From NCBI GenBank assembly GCA_033964015.1, contig CM066917.1:30889951-30953950 (forward strand): 64,000 nt of DNA, read 5' to 3'. The DNA comes from Scolanthus callimorphus (lineage: Eukaryota > Cnidaria > Anthozoa > Actiniaria > Edwardsiidae). Positions 23,819 to 34,469 of the stretch are shown piece after piece. Positions within the stretch are counted from its first letter, which is position 1; each line of letters opens with the position of its first letter. A program made the position numbers and the translations under genes. The notes beneath the pieces were generated by a model. It was not told the DNA's origin, searched no databases, and saw only the letters and a list, made by a program, of their open reading frames with translations.

Positions 23819-24830
23819 AGCACAGTTCCCTATCAAGTTTGGCTCACTGAGCATCAGTAATGATAGGACAACTAACCAGAACAGCATGTTTCCCCGATAA
23901 TATTCATGGAGACCCCATCTCTTACAAACGCTCTGTGGTCATGATTTCCACCTTTTCCCGTAACCTACGAAAAAAGAACGCATGTTAGAAATGAATACGT
24001 GCATTTTGTAAAACGATAGTTCATTTATCACATTTATTAATTTTCGGTGGCCATGATTTAAACATCCAACAACGACTCGCGGGCAGTGCCGACCACCCTT
24101 CTGTGAACATTTCGTGAAACGAGCCAAAACGGACATCTTTGACAATTATTTGGCAATACTTGAGTTGAATTGGGCTCAAAATCATGCACAGATAAACGAA
24201 TTTAACTCACCCGTCCAAGTTACTCTACTTGGCGAGTCCGTACGAACCGCACTGCTTTGTTAACCGAGAATGAATGGGCAAATTGCATATGATGCATTAC
24301 GCGCATGACAAAGAAAATTTCGTCAAAGAAATTTGAATCATAAAAAGAATAAAAAACAATAGGAAACACTGCCCCAAAAACTAATGACATAGCACTTTCT
24401 TTACAAAAGCCAATCAGAAAGCCCTAGCATTATTATAGGTATCGCAGGTATCGCTAATACATTCATTTCTTTTCTATGACATTTGAATGGCATTTCTTGC
24501 TCATCATAATTATAGGTAAAAAAGTGACAGCTATTCCAAAGGGAGTTCTTCTCTTTTTGAAAGTCATGTAATTATGAACAGACCTTTTGTCCCAACACAG
24601 AAGATATGTCAATCATTCGGAACGCCTCTCTAAATACACTATTCGTAATGAAAAGCTCTCGTTGTCGATCTTTTGTTTGCCATTTCAAAATAGCTAAACA
24701 ATGCATCTTGAAGCCAGTCTATATCAGATTTCTTATTCTCGATTTCAAAGAAGTAGTTCTCAAAAATTTATTTCCTTTTTTTTAACTAGCTTGGAATTAT
24801 GAATTATTACTGGCAACCGTTTTAGAAGTA

Positions 24831-24931
24831 GTTTACAAAACTCGCTGTCGTGTTTTATCAGCAGATAGAATCACTCGGCTTCGCCTCGTGTTTCTATCTG
24901 CTGATAAAACACTCCAGCTCGTTTTGTAAAC
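24831..24931. repeat. Hairpin element with CGGCTTCGCCTCG loop
   Basis: GTTTACAAAACTCGCTG and CAGCTCGTTTTGTAAAC are the outer arms, TGTTTTATCAGCAGATAGAA and its mirror the inner arms. The loop resembles the GAGGCCGWAGGCCGA loops of hairpins at 36709 and 60228. Confidence 0.65.
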
Positions 24932-25794
24932 ATTACATAACTTGTTAGCAGAGATGCCAACTCTCCTGCTTTTCACAGGAGACAAACGCTTTTGAGGCTT
25001 GACTCTCGCTCTCAGTCCTTGTGTCCAAATCTCCCACTTTTGATAGAAAGTAACTTTTAAACTGATTTCACAGTGCAAAGACATTTTGTAGTGAAAAACA
25101 GCCCATCTCCTGCATTGTAAAGGTCAGAGGTTGGCATCTCTGCATTCCGATAATAAGCATTGCAGCAAAGTGAATTGCATGATTCCATGAAATATTCAGA
25201 TATTGGAATAATTGCTCTAGAGTGTTTTGGCTGGGTCAACATTCCCAAAATAAAAATACTGAATTTTGTATTTTGTATTGCAAAATGAGTGGGTTAGTCG
25301 TCAACCCTTCTGTCAAGTGGGTATGAATATTTTCTGGAATCAAACATGCACATTGTTTTGGTCATAAACTTGTTCATAAAATTGAACCATGAACCCATAA
25401 AATAATAATTTGCTATAAAAAAATCACGAAAAGTTTAAATTCAATGATGAGTTTTCACTTTGCAGTAAAAAAATGTCAGTTATTCTAAATTTTGTTTTGT
25501 AGGTATTTTTCTTGCTAATATTGTGCAAATAAAAACTTTTAGATACATAACTTTTAGATACATAACTTTAACAATTATAAATGTCCTTTTAATAATGCAA
25601 ATTAAATATGCTTGAAGTGTGCAGATTGGCTTTCTTGAAAGCAGAGTCATAAACATTCCAGCCCTAATTGTGGGGGAAGTTAGGATGTCTGTTTCAAAAG
25701 TTGAATAATCCCACATGGGGTTGGAAGGATATGGAGTGATTTGTTGGCATGCTCCCTTAATAACAGAATGTTATCAGACGGTCTAATTGACATG

Positions 25795-26024
25795 TACTAC
25801 ATGTATTTGTATCTATCACCATGACAACATCAATCATGTGAGAGGCCTGGTGTTTGCGAAGGTAAGGCCCTGTTGCACTGGAGTTGCAGCCTTGAGAGCT
25901 GAAGAGGTACTGCCTGATGAGTAATCTGGAGCATGGAGTCTCAGTACTGAGTGTAGTGAGCTGGTACACCACTGGTGTTGACAGGAGCATCAACAGCTGG
26001 GGTCTGAGGTGCCTTGTGGGACTT
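25795..26024. repeat. Inverted-pair repeat, right copy
   Basis: Reverse-complement relative of 22281-22500, about 70-75% alike by eye. On the minus strand it again reads SHMIDVVM in an open frame. Confidence 0.55.
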
Positions 26025-26269
26025 TTTTTTAACCCCAGAAAAAGTACTTACATATCATGTAAAGTTGGAATAAATACCGGTAACACTATCAGTGCTATAA
26101 TATTATTTTATTTCTAAAGTAAAGTGTACATAATTATCTACAATAAACCAAGCCCAGAGCTTTACAATTTCTCTAGGTCCTCCATATTCCATCTACTGTA
26201 CAGTAGAACCATCCAATTCCAGAAAAAAAATACATACTGTACCCCCATCAATTTACTTGATTGTCATAG

Positions 26270-27500
26270 CTGTTTTCATGTCCTCACCCCTTGATCTGTA
26301 TCTCATGTGGAATGCACAGAATGCAAAACCACTTTACAAGTAAACATGCCATAGATTGTTCTTTGTGTTGGCAATTATGTTTTGTTTGCATTGGTGCTTC
26401 CATGGCAAGGCAATGACGACCCTCGAATTTTAAAGTTTCAAAATTCACCCAGACAAAGAGAAATTTCTGCAAAACCCTCATAACTGCAAAGACATCAGGC
26501 TATAAGCATTACTTGGTCAAAGTTTGAAGAAAAAGTGTCATCACATTTTCAAAATATAACACATTCAATTTTTTTCGTTAACATTTTCTATTACCCTACT
26601 TCCTTGACTCTCAAACTATGCCTAAAAGCTCATATAGTGATTTATGTTTTTAGTTCCACATAAAGACTGAGTTATAAAAACTATGCCAACAAGGTACATG
26701 AAACAATTGAACTATCCTTGAGGAGATTTAGACAACAATTTCTCTCTATTAAATTTATCTAGTTGTTTGAGTTTGGCATGACCACAAAAAAAAGGAAGAC
26801 TCAAAAGTTTTCAGATAATTGTGGTTGGAATAAACAGTGGCTCTGAAATGTTAAAGATAAATAACTGAGTTTTTAGGCATAGTTTGAGAATCAGGAAAGT
26901 AGGCTAAATAGAAAATTCGAATTCTTTGACAAAAAAAATGGCTGCATTATATTTGGAAACCGTGATGGCACTTTTTCTTCGAACTTTGTCCATGTAATGC
27001 TTATAGCCTAACATCATTTGGTGTTACTGTGTGACTATGTCAACCAAGCCATCCCATAAAAAGTTTGTCATTTAGAGATTCAAACCATTTTAATGAAATT
27101 TAATACCAGCAATACCTCTGATGGTAAGTAATTAAGTGTTTTGAAGTGATTTTTGCTCATAATTTTCACTGACAATTTTTAGAGAAAAGTGAATTTTTCA
27201 ATGTCTGAGATCTCAAGAAAGTCAATATTATTTGTTCTGTACTCACTTACTGATTAGCTAACTTCGTTCAAAATGGCCAGTTGATGCAGTTGCACAGTAA
27301 GAGGGTTTGCCTAAATTTCTCTTTGTCTGGGCGAATTTTGGAGGGTTGCCATTATGTTGCCATGGAAGCATCAATGTAAACAAAATATGTGTCTAAACAA
27401 ATAACAATCCATAGCATGTTTACTTGTAAAGTGACTTTCCGTTCTGTGCATATCCGCATGAGATACAGACCATTGAAGTTCAAGGTGTGAGGACATGAAA
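26270..27500. repeat. Diverged large inverted repeat (foldback)
   Basis: About 370 bases from 26270 match in inverse orientation to 26870-27500 (shared CTCATGTGGAATGCACAG / TCTGTGCATATCCGCATGAG, CCCAGACAAAGAGAAATTT / AAATTTCTCTTTGTCTGGGC, and AAACTATGCCTAAAA / TTTTAGGCATAGTTT). The right arm carries about 270 extra bases (27010-27285). Centre near 26760. No target duplication found. Confidence 0.6.
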
Positions 27501-27501
27501 A

Positions 27502-28540
27502 ACTGCTATGAGCTTCCAATAGAGTCCTAAAGTGTGATGTCACAAATTTGAAAAATTTCGAATTTCAGAATTATAAAAGACCAACTCCAAAGAAAGTTGC
27601 ATGCAAACAATGAGGTGAATTGTTTGAAGTGTGACCAAGATATGGCCCGCTGAATACATTTTTCTTTAATGTGTGGTTCCAAAAAATATCCATACCCCCC
27701 AATGGAAGGGTGTTGAAAAATGACCCCCCCCCCCCCCCCCTCTAGAATTTCCAAATAAAAACACAGTATTTGTATGGAAAAGATCAGGTAATTGACTCCC
27801 CCACCCTCCGGAATTTCCAACGCCTTCCGTAGGGGGCTATGGATAATTTCTGGAAACACACAATACATATTGTTAGACACAGTTCAAAACTTTATGAACT
27901 GAACTAAAAATACAGTGATTTGTCAAAGCTAATTACATAATGTATTCAGCAGGCCTGTCTTGGTTATTTGCCTTATTATTTTTTTGGGGTGTTGCATTTA
28001 ATATGCCCTTTTTAAATCAAGGGGCAAATAAATTATTGCTAAATTGAAAATTTGTTTTTTGTGACGTCATCACTCAATAGACTAGCAGGAGGTTTTACTG
28101 TGGGTTATGAGAATAGCCCATGATCAATATGCAGGTGAAATACAGTAAATGTGTGACAAATAATGAAAAAAATTAAGTGGGAGGTGTGGTTAAATTGTGT
28201 TTTAAAAAGTTTGAAAATGTAAAGGTACAGTTATCTTGGTGAAAATATGTTAATAATTGAAAAATCTAAAACATGATTCTTCAAAACAAATTCAGCAGTA
28301 TTGGAAGCACTCTTAAAGTTATAACAACCAAACCAATTCAGATGCATTTTATGCCTGTTTAGCACTCACTAAAAGAAGATTCACATAAAGATAATAATGT
28401 CTGCACCCCAGTTTATACACTGAAGCATGTAGCAATGCTTATAGGGCTGAACATTTGACTTGTGAGTTGGAAAAATCCCTTAGTGCCTAAAATCCCACTA
28501 AAATTCTTAGCATTTGTGGGATATAATATTACACCCACAA
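27502..28540. other. Intergenic, no gene seen
   Basis: AT-rich, with a C-run at 27724-27740 and GGAATTTCC-type MITE pieces at 27745-27850. Nothing coding recognised. Confidence 0.4.
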
Positions 28541-28543
28541 GGA

Positions 28544-28966
28544 GGAATCCCCTATTTTTGGGGCAGGGGTGCTCATCATACCTTTTAGGGTTTAAAAATT
28601 CAGGCCTCTGGTACATGTACCTTTTAGGGGGTAAAATTCAAAAACTTGCAATTTTGATGTTGCCAGGAGTCTCTTGATTTTTCGTTTCGTATCCTGGGAA
28701 AAAATCAAGATGAATGCCATACATTAATTTTACTGTATTTCTCCAGGGAGTATTTCAGGAAATTTCACCATTTCAAGGCAGTCCTGAGGATCCCTGTCTT
28801 AGGGGGCTTTTTTAGCAAATCAAACAACAATGCTGTTTTATCATACTATTTGTCATGGTACCTTTTAGGGGTCAAAATCATCCAAGGCCACATCCTTTTG
28901 GTACCTTTTAGGGGTAAAATTGAAAGTTCCCGATGAGCACTCCTGCCCCCCAAATAGGGGAATCCC
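28544..28966. mobile_element. Diverged relative of the 5764 MITE
   Basis: GGAATCCCCTATTTTTGGGG with GGGGTGCTCATCAT at the left mirrors GATGAGCACTCCTGCCCCCC with AATAGGGGAATCCC at the right. Three internal GTACCTTTTAGGG motifs match the CCCTAAAAGGTACC motifs of the element at 5764-6106. Confidence 0.65.
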
Positions 28967-28979
28967 ATATATTTTGCCA

Positions 28980-29887
28980 CCACATGAGTAGGGACCAAAC
29001 ATCTAACAGAAAAAGTCACCAATCCTCTAAGATTTTGCAGCCTGTCAACCACATAATGATTGCAAAAAAATTCATACATTTGATTGTATTTCACCTGCAT
29101 TGTCACTCTTGGAAATTTTTCATACATTTTCTGTATTTAGCTGCCACATGAGGGAGAATCTCAAACTATAAATACGCAAATATCATACTATTACAAATGT
29201 TCTAGGGACCAGATTTCGTATGATTGAAAATGTTATAGCATGTTTTTCTGCCGTGTTGATGCCATAATGGATATTGTACAATGGCAAAGCATTTTGATTG
29301 TTGGTTTCAGTCCTTTTGAGTGATGTAGTTGGCTGAATGTTCATGACAAGGCAATGTGCCATACAGTGACACAATTTTCCATTTGTAAACAGCCAATGCC
29401 TTTTGGACAGTGCTTCACAATAAGTGTAGTTGCATTGCTTATGGAAAAAAATCCTATATTAATTTTTTCCCATCACAAACTGTAACCCATTCTTGTACCC
29501 ACAATTCCCTGACTGATTTTGAATGTTGAGGCCTGCATAGAAAGCTCGTCCTCAATGGCTCGGTACTAAATCTTGTGAAAGCTTGCAAGCTCTGGGTTAC
29601 ATGTACGAGTCCAAAATGGCAAAAACCCTATGCGACTTATAATTTGATAATGACCATTGTCCCACACACACACAAAAGGCAACTTTTCTGTAAAAGCATT
29701 GACCATTCGGCGAAATGACAAGGACCGTTTATGAAGGGAAAGTATACTGTGGTGACCAAACTGCGTTGCATCATGCCTCACAGTCATACGAAATCTGCTC
29801 TAACCTTGTTCTATTACCTTCTCGTCATATGAAACTCTATTCGATTTGGAACCAAAGTTGACTTCCTGAATCCCCAAAGAACCATGG
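28980..29887. other. Intergenic, no gene seen
   Basis: AT-rich, no repeat with clear ends and no recognised coding sequence before the target duplication at 29888. Confidence 0.4.
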
Positions 29888-30339
29888 GCGAACTATGGGA
29901 GAGGACAAAACATGGAGTACTACTCCATGGAGTACCCTTTGGAGTACCTAAAATGGAGTACCCCTGAAAAATGTCCGTGATCATTTCCATGTACGCACCT
30001 TTGTTTATTTGAAGCGTGAATGCTCATCGATGTTCAAGTATTAAAGTTCAGCGATTTTGGCCGCCATCTTGAAATTTAGCGGTTGGTACTTCAAGTATAC
30101 ATCATGTTAGTATCGGTTAGTACAACATCTACATACATCTTCACACCTATCCACACCATCATCATATGCATCATCATTAAAAGGGGTTCTCGCATGCTAA
30201 AATAAGTAAAAATTGTAACCGTAAAAACACAGCACATTTGCCCGTAATAATCAAAATAATCCTCCAGGTTGATAGAAAAACCTTTTAAGTGTTAGACAAA
30301 TGCAATTCTAGGTTGTTTTGACCTGTTATCATCACCTAT

Positions 30340-30762
30340 TGACACAATCAACAGCTATCCACACACCATCATCACCTATCCACACCATCAACAGCTATCC
30401 ACACCATCAACAGCTATCCACACCATCAATGGCTATCCACACCATCGTCTGCTATACACACCATCATCTGCTATCCACACCATCATCACCTATCCACACC
30501 ATCGTCACCAATCCACACTATCATCGTCACCTTTCCGCACCATCACCAGCTATCCACACTATCATCACCTATCCACAATATCAACAGCTATCCAGACTAT
30601 CATCACCTATCCACACCATCATCCGCTATCCATACTATCATCACCTATCCACACCATCATCACCTATCCATACTGTCATCACCTATCCACACCATCATCA
30701 CCTATCCACACTATCACCAACTATCCACACCATCATCAGCTATCCCCACTATCGACACCTAT
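30340..30762. repeat. 19-bp satellite array, forward arm
   Basis: About 22 copies of a 19-bp unit like CTATCCACACCATCATCAC. The period was checked at 30376, 30395 and 30414. The long open frame across it (30318-30797) is an effect of the stop-free repeat. Confidence 0.93.
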
Positions 30763-31012
30763 CCATGATAGTGATGATAGTGCATGTTGATAGGTGACTA
30801 TGGCTTGGATAGCTGTTGATAGTGTGGATAGGTGATGATAGCTGGTGATAGCGTGGATAGCTGTTGGTGTGGATAGCTGGTGATAAAATGGATAGCTGGT
30901 GATGGTGTGGATAGGTGATGATAGTGTGGATAGCTGGTGATGGTGCGGATAGCTGGTGCTGGTGCGGATAGCTGGTGATGGTGCGGATAGCTGGTGATGG
31001 TGTGGGGTCGAA
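30763..31012. repeat. 19-bp satellite array, reverse arm
   Basis: The reverse complement of the forward-arm unit (GTGATGGTGTGGATAGCTG), about 13 copies, some shortened. Together with the forward arm it could fold into a long hairpin. Confidence 0.92.
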
Positions 31013-31801
31013 GTTTTTACTTTGACTGGTGCATAACATGATACACTTCAGTTCAGGATCCGTACTTGAAGTACCAACATCTAAATTTCAAGATGGCGGC
31101 CAAAATCGCTGAACTTTAATACTTGAACATCGATGAGCATTCATGCTTGAAATGAATAAAGGTACGTACATGGAAATGATCATGGGCACTTTTTAGGGGT
31201 ACTCCATTTTAGGTACTCCAAAAGGGTACTCCAAAAGGGTACTCCATGGAGTAGTACTCCATGTTTTGTCCTCTCCCGCGAACTATGGCTTATCTGTGAA
31301 ACAGAAAATACAATACGCTGTTGTGTAGACTTAGCATCTTCATTTGGTAGAAATGGCAATTGATTTACGATGCAGCGAGGTGAAATCTGCCTACGTATAA
31401 ACTAACTAAAGGGAATTATATCTTACTTGTTGAATGCTTGTCCTCCTGTACTGTTAAGTCAACGCGTTTCTATTTGGAACGAGAAGAAAGGCGAGCCGAC
31501 ACCCCCGAATCCACTGGAAGGCGCCATTTTGAATATACCACAGGCCTCCCAAACCACAACCCCTACAACCTCGTCCCCAGGGTCTTCTCGGTCGTTTTCA
31601 AAATGGTGGTTGACTTGATTCAACAGAAAAAACTAAACAAGATCTTGCGGCAATATTTCGGTTTACTTCAAAACCATCATCAGGCCAATGAATATAAAAA
31701 GAGCGCGTACATTATAAATAGTGGAAATCTATTTGAATAACAATAGTTCTCTCCTCTACTGGCTTTGAGGCCAGATGAGCTCCTTGGACTCATAGAATAG
31801 C

Positions 31802-32071
31802 TTGGGACAGGCCCCTTGTCGTATCCTTCGTATCTGCTCCCAAAATAAAGTAGACTTCCAATTGACCAAAGCTCGACAATTCCTTTCATGGAATGGCTTC
31901 CCAAGACGCGTTGCTGATGGGCTTATACATCGCTTCAAAAGATCTTGCCTTTTCAAGACCCCTGCCCAGGACCACGCCCATGAGATTACCACCAAGGATA
32001 GAACCACCACTCTCTGGCTGAACATGCCCTATATTGGACAAAAAGGGGAACACTTAAAACTGTCAATCTAA
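31802..32071 (+). pseudogene. Penelope-like RT C-terminal remnant
   Basis: 89 codons. The segment DFQLTKARQFLSWNGFPRRV resembles the end of Penelope-type reverse transcriptases, where the thumb region precedes the nuclease. Only this piece is left; upstream RT motifs, including the catalytic DD, are absent. Confidence 0.55.
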
Positions 32072-32139
32072 AGACGTTGATTTCCGAATAATACGTAAAA
32101 CATCTAAAATTTACTCTTTTTTTTACAAACACCTTTGTT

Positions 32140-32513
32140 AAGCCTGTCAAGCGTTGTTTGCCTTGTCCTGCTTGTAAAAGTAGTTACATAGGTAAAACCG
32201 ACCGCACTTTACATGAACGCTCTGATGAGCACGCTTGTAATCAGGATAGTGCCATTTTCCATCACCTTAATAATAGCAAACATTTCCAGTACAGCATCTC
32301 ATGTCACTTTACAACTTACCTTGCATGCTTCTCAATCATCCGCCTACCAACATCAGAGATGTATATTTAAATACCGTGCGGGACAACACTATTGTTGTTG
32401 ACAGAGACAGTAATTGGAATGTTCTCTTATTTAAAGAGGCTTATCATATGACCAGGCAGCCTATAATTAATTCTGGCCTCAAAGCCAGTAGAGAACTATT
32501 GTTATTCAAATAG
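32140..32513 (+). pseudogene. Penelope-like GIY-YIG endonuclease remnant
   Basis: CPACKSSYIGKTDRTLHERS with DEHA and a following histidine-rich helix is a GIY-YIG nuclease core with the CxxC lead typical of Penelope elements. The frame shifts after about residue 50; the C-terminal part DRDSNWNVLLFKEAYHM ... LKASRELLLFK is open in another frame at 32301-32513. Inactive. Confidence 0.78.
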
Positions 32514-32624
32514 CTTTCCACTATTTATAATGTACGCGCTCTTTTTATATTCATAATGGTGGATGATGGTTTTGAAGTAAACCGAAATATTGCCGCAAGA
32601 TCTTGTTCAGTTTTTTCTGGTGAA

Positions 32625-34144
32625 TATCACCACGATGAAACTCTAGTGAGACTCACTATTCGGATGGCATTCATCCTTATCACTCATTACACTTGTGTCA
32701 TTATGACTGCCTACATGCCAAGCCGAGTAAGAAGTTACAGGCTAAATTAAGCAACGTGGTATCCAATTTATAAGCAACGAAGGAACTGCGATTATATTTG
32801 ATTTCTTCGTTAGACTAATACTGTCGTATAAAGTGGAATAATAATCGTATATGTTATATAATTTCTTCTAGTTTTTAATGTTTTTCAAAGGCTCGCCATA
32901 AAATGCTCGGAGCTCGCTAAGAGGCTCGCAATTTAGACGAACTCTCAAAGTACTGATCATATAAAATAACATGTGTATACCCAACTGGACAGTCCACGAG
33001 TCCATTACTAAGAATCTCCCATATAAGGTTCGTCCACATCAGAGCCAGAAGACACCGAAACACATTTGCCCATAAAACAGACTTGAAGCTAGCCAACCCA
33101 ATAGAGCACTGTTATACATAATATAAGCACACCTCCGCACCATAGGAATGGCAAATGTAACAACTGGTAGTTCTACTGTTAGCCTTCAGCAAACAAACAC
33201 AAGGGAAATATGTTACTAAAAATGGACACTTTTTGACGGGATCAACTCTAATACAAGATTCTCACTCTTGGTAATGGACTCTTGGCAGTCTAAAAAAACT
33301 CACTATCCGTTATTACATAAACATCTTTTATCTGTCATACACGGTAGAAGTGATCGAAATCGCGGGTCATTTATTCGTTGGACAATACCTTATACGCAAA
33401 AATACGATCCATATGAAACTAGTTAGCTTGCATGAGTAAAAATAAATTTACAAAATTTTCCTCTAGAATTAATCATTTACAATCCCCTCTATTTCAGCGT
33501 GTGCCATTATAGCTAGAGCTCGAATGGTCCAATGCTGCTGTATAAATATGATTCCCCATTATTTTGCTTTCCATTTTTTCACCCCCAAGGGCTTTAGTTT
33601 GAATTCTTGTTCTCAGAACCGTTTCCGAGAAACTTCAATTGTTACCCCATATTATTTACATATCACGCACCTGCGCAACTCTCATAAGATTATTCGAAAA
33701 ACTATAATTTCAAATATATTACTATTCAGCTATATCCAAAACGAACGCCACTCTACACCGAATGAAATGGACTAGAGATCACCTTGCAGCTATCTATTTC
33801 TTCTTTGACGCATCTAAGTTCCTTTCCTATATATCAAACAAGAAACACATGAAATGTGAAAGGTGTAAGAGCAACGATCGCATTGATCGCATAATTATTC
33901 GGGACACGCCGCTGCATTGGCGTGCGCGCAAGCAAAACAAACGAAAATAGCAAACAAATAGTTTACCAAATTGGAAGCTTGGCCCACACGTTCACGTGCT
34001 TCGTTCACGCCAAACGTTCTTCAAACTACATACTAAAACACCTTTCAAAAAAGGTTGCTTTGAGAATTAGTCTTTGGTCGTCGAGCGTCATTGTTTGTTG
34101 GCCATGTATTCCGCGCGCTTCAACGACCAAATCCCGAAGCAACG
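32625..34144. other. Intergenic 3' of Piezo, no gene seen
   Basis: AT-rich. Open frames on the + strand at 33.5-34.15 kb lack family likeness and codon bias. No repeat with clear ends. Confidence 0.45.
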
Positions 34145-34150
34145 TTTATT
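34145..34150 (-). promoter_or_regulatory. Candidate polyadenylation signal of Piezo
   Basis: AATAAA on the minus strand, about 67 bases after the Piezo stop codon. It is the nearest canonical signal, giving a short 3' UTR. Usage is inferred. Confidence 0.45.
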
Positions 34151-34216
34151 GAATTAGGTGTGTGTTTCTGTCTGGAATTTCTGATTCTAATTTTCTCATT
34201 GAATCGAAGTACAACG

Positions 34217-34469
34217 CTACGCTCGCTTATATTTCGTCCATTTGATCAGAGTCTCAGGAGAGCGGTATAGAAACATCAGCTTGGCAAATAAATCCTCCTC
34301 CAGTTTAAAACTCTTGCTCTCCCGCACCATGAAGATGTCCAGGCAAAGTTTGAGGACCTTGTCCACGTTTGGCATCTCATCGAACATGATTCGATAGGAA
34401 ATGGAGGTGAAGAAGAGGCGAACAAATTTCCCCACCAACCAAACGAAACCCACGTACAGACCAATGATA
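34217..34469 (-). CDS. PIEZO: Piezo exon 39, inner helix and C-terminal domain
   Basis: Acceptor TTTCTAG; completes a glycine with the previous GG. Reads IIGLYVGFVWLVGKFVRLFF, the pore-lining inner helix, then DEMPNVDKVLKLCLDIFMVR and FLYRSPETLIKW, the most conserved C-terminal block. TAG stop at 34217-34219. Confidence 0.97.

Larger units (their letters stand above)
22501..25794. other. Intergenic, hairpins only
   Basis: No gene recognised. Contains TTCTGATTGG (inverted CCAAT) at 23691-23700, a perfect-style hairpin at 23754-23818 and another at 24831-24931. Confidence 0.45.
29897..31277. mobile_element. Mutator-like foldback element with 9-bp target duplication
   Basis: GGGAGAGGACAAAACATGGA at 29897 mirrors the right end closing at 31277; the inverted ends run for about 200 bases (to about 30098 and from about 31056). 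GCGAACTAT flanks it exactly at 29888-29896 and 31278-31286, a perfect 9-bp target duplication as made by Mutator-like (MULE) transposases. The interior consists mainly of two arrays of a 19-bp unit facing each other. No transposase coding; non-autonomous. Confidence 0.85.
31622..32624 (+). mobile_element. Truncated Penelope-like element with inverted arms
   Basis: Arms of about 150-160 bases at 31622-31774 and 32468-32624 are reverse complements of each other (shared AACAAGATCTTGCGGCAATA and AGAGCGCGTACATTATAAAT). Between them lie remnants of a reverse transcriptase C-terminus and a GIY-YIG nuclease. A GIY-YIG domain after the RT is typical of Penelope-like elements, which also often carry inverted pseudo-LTRs. 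5' truncated and frameshifted. Confidence 0.8.

Noticed and set aside
30318..31039. Long open frames on both strands (159 and 96 codons)
   Set aside because: Stop-free 19-bp satellite; the predicted peptides are pure repeat.
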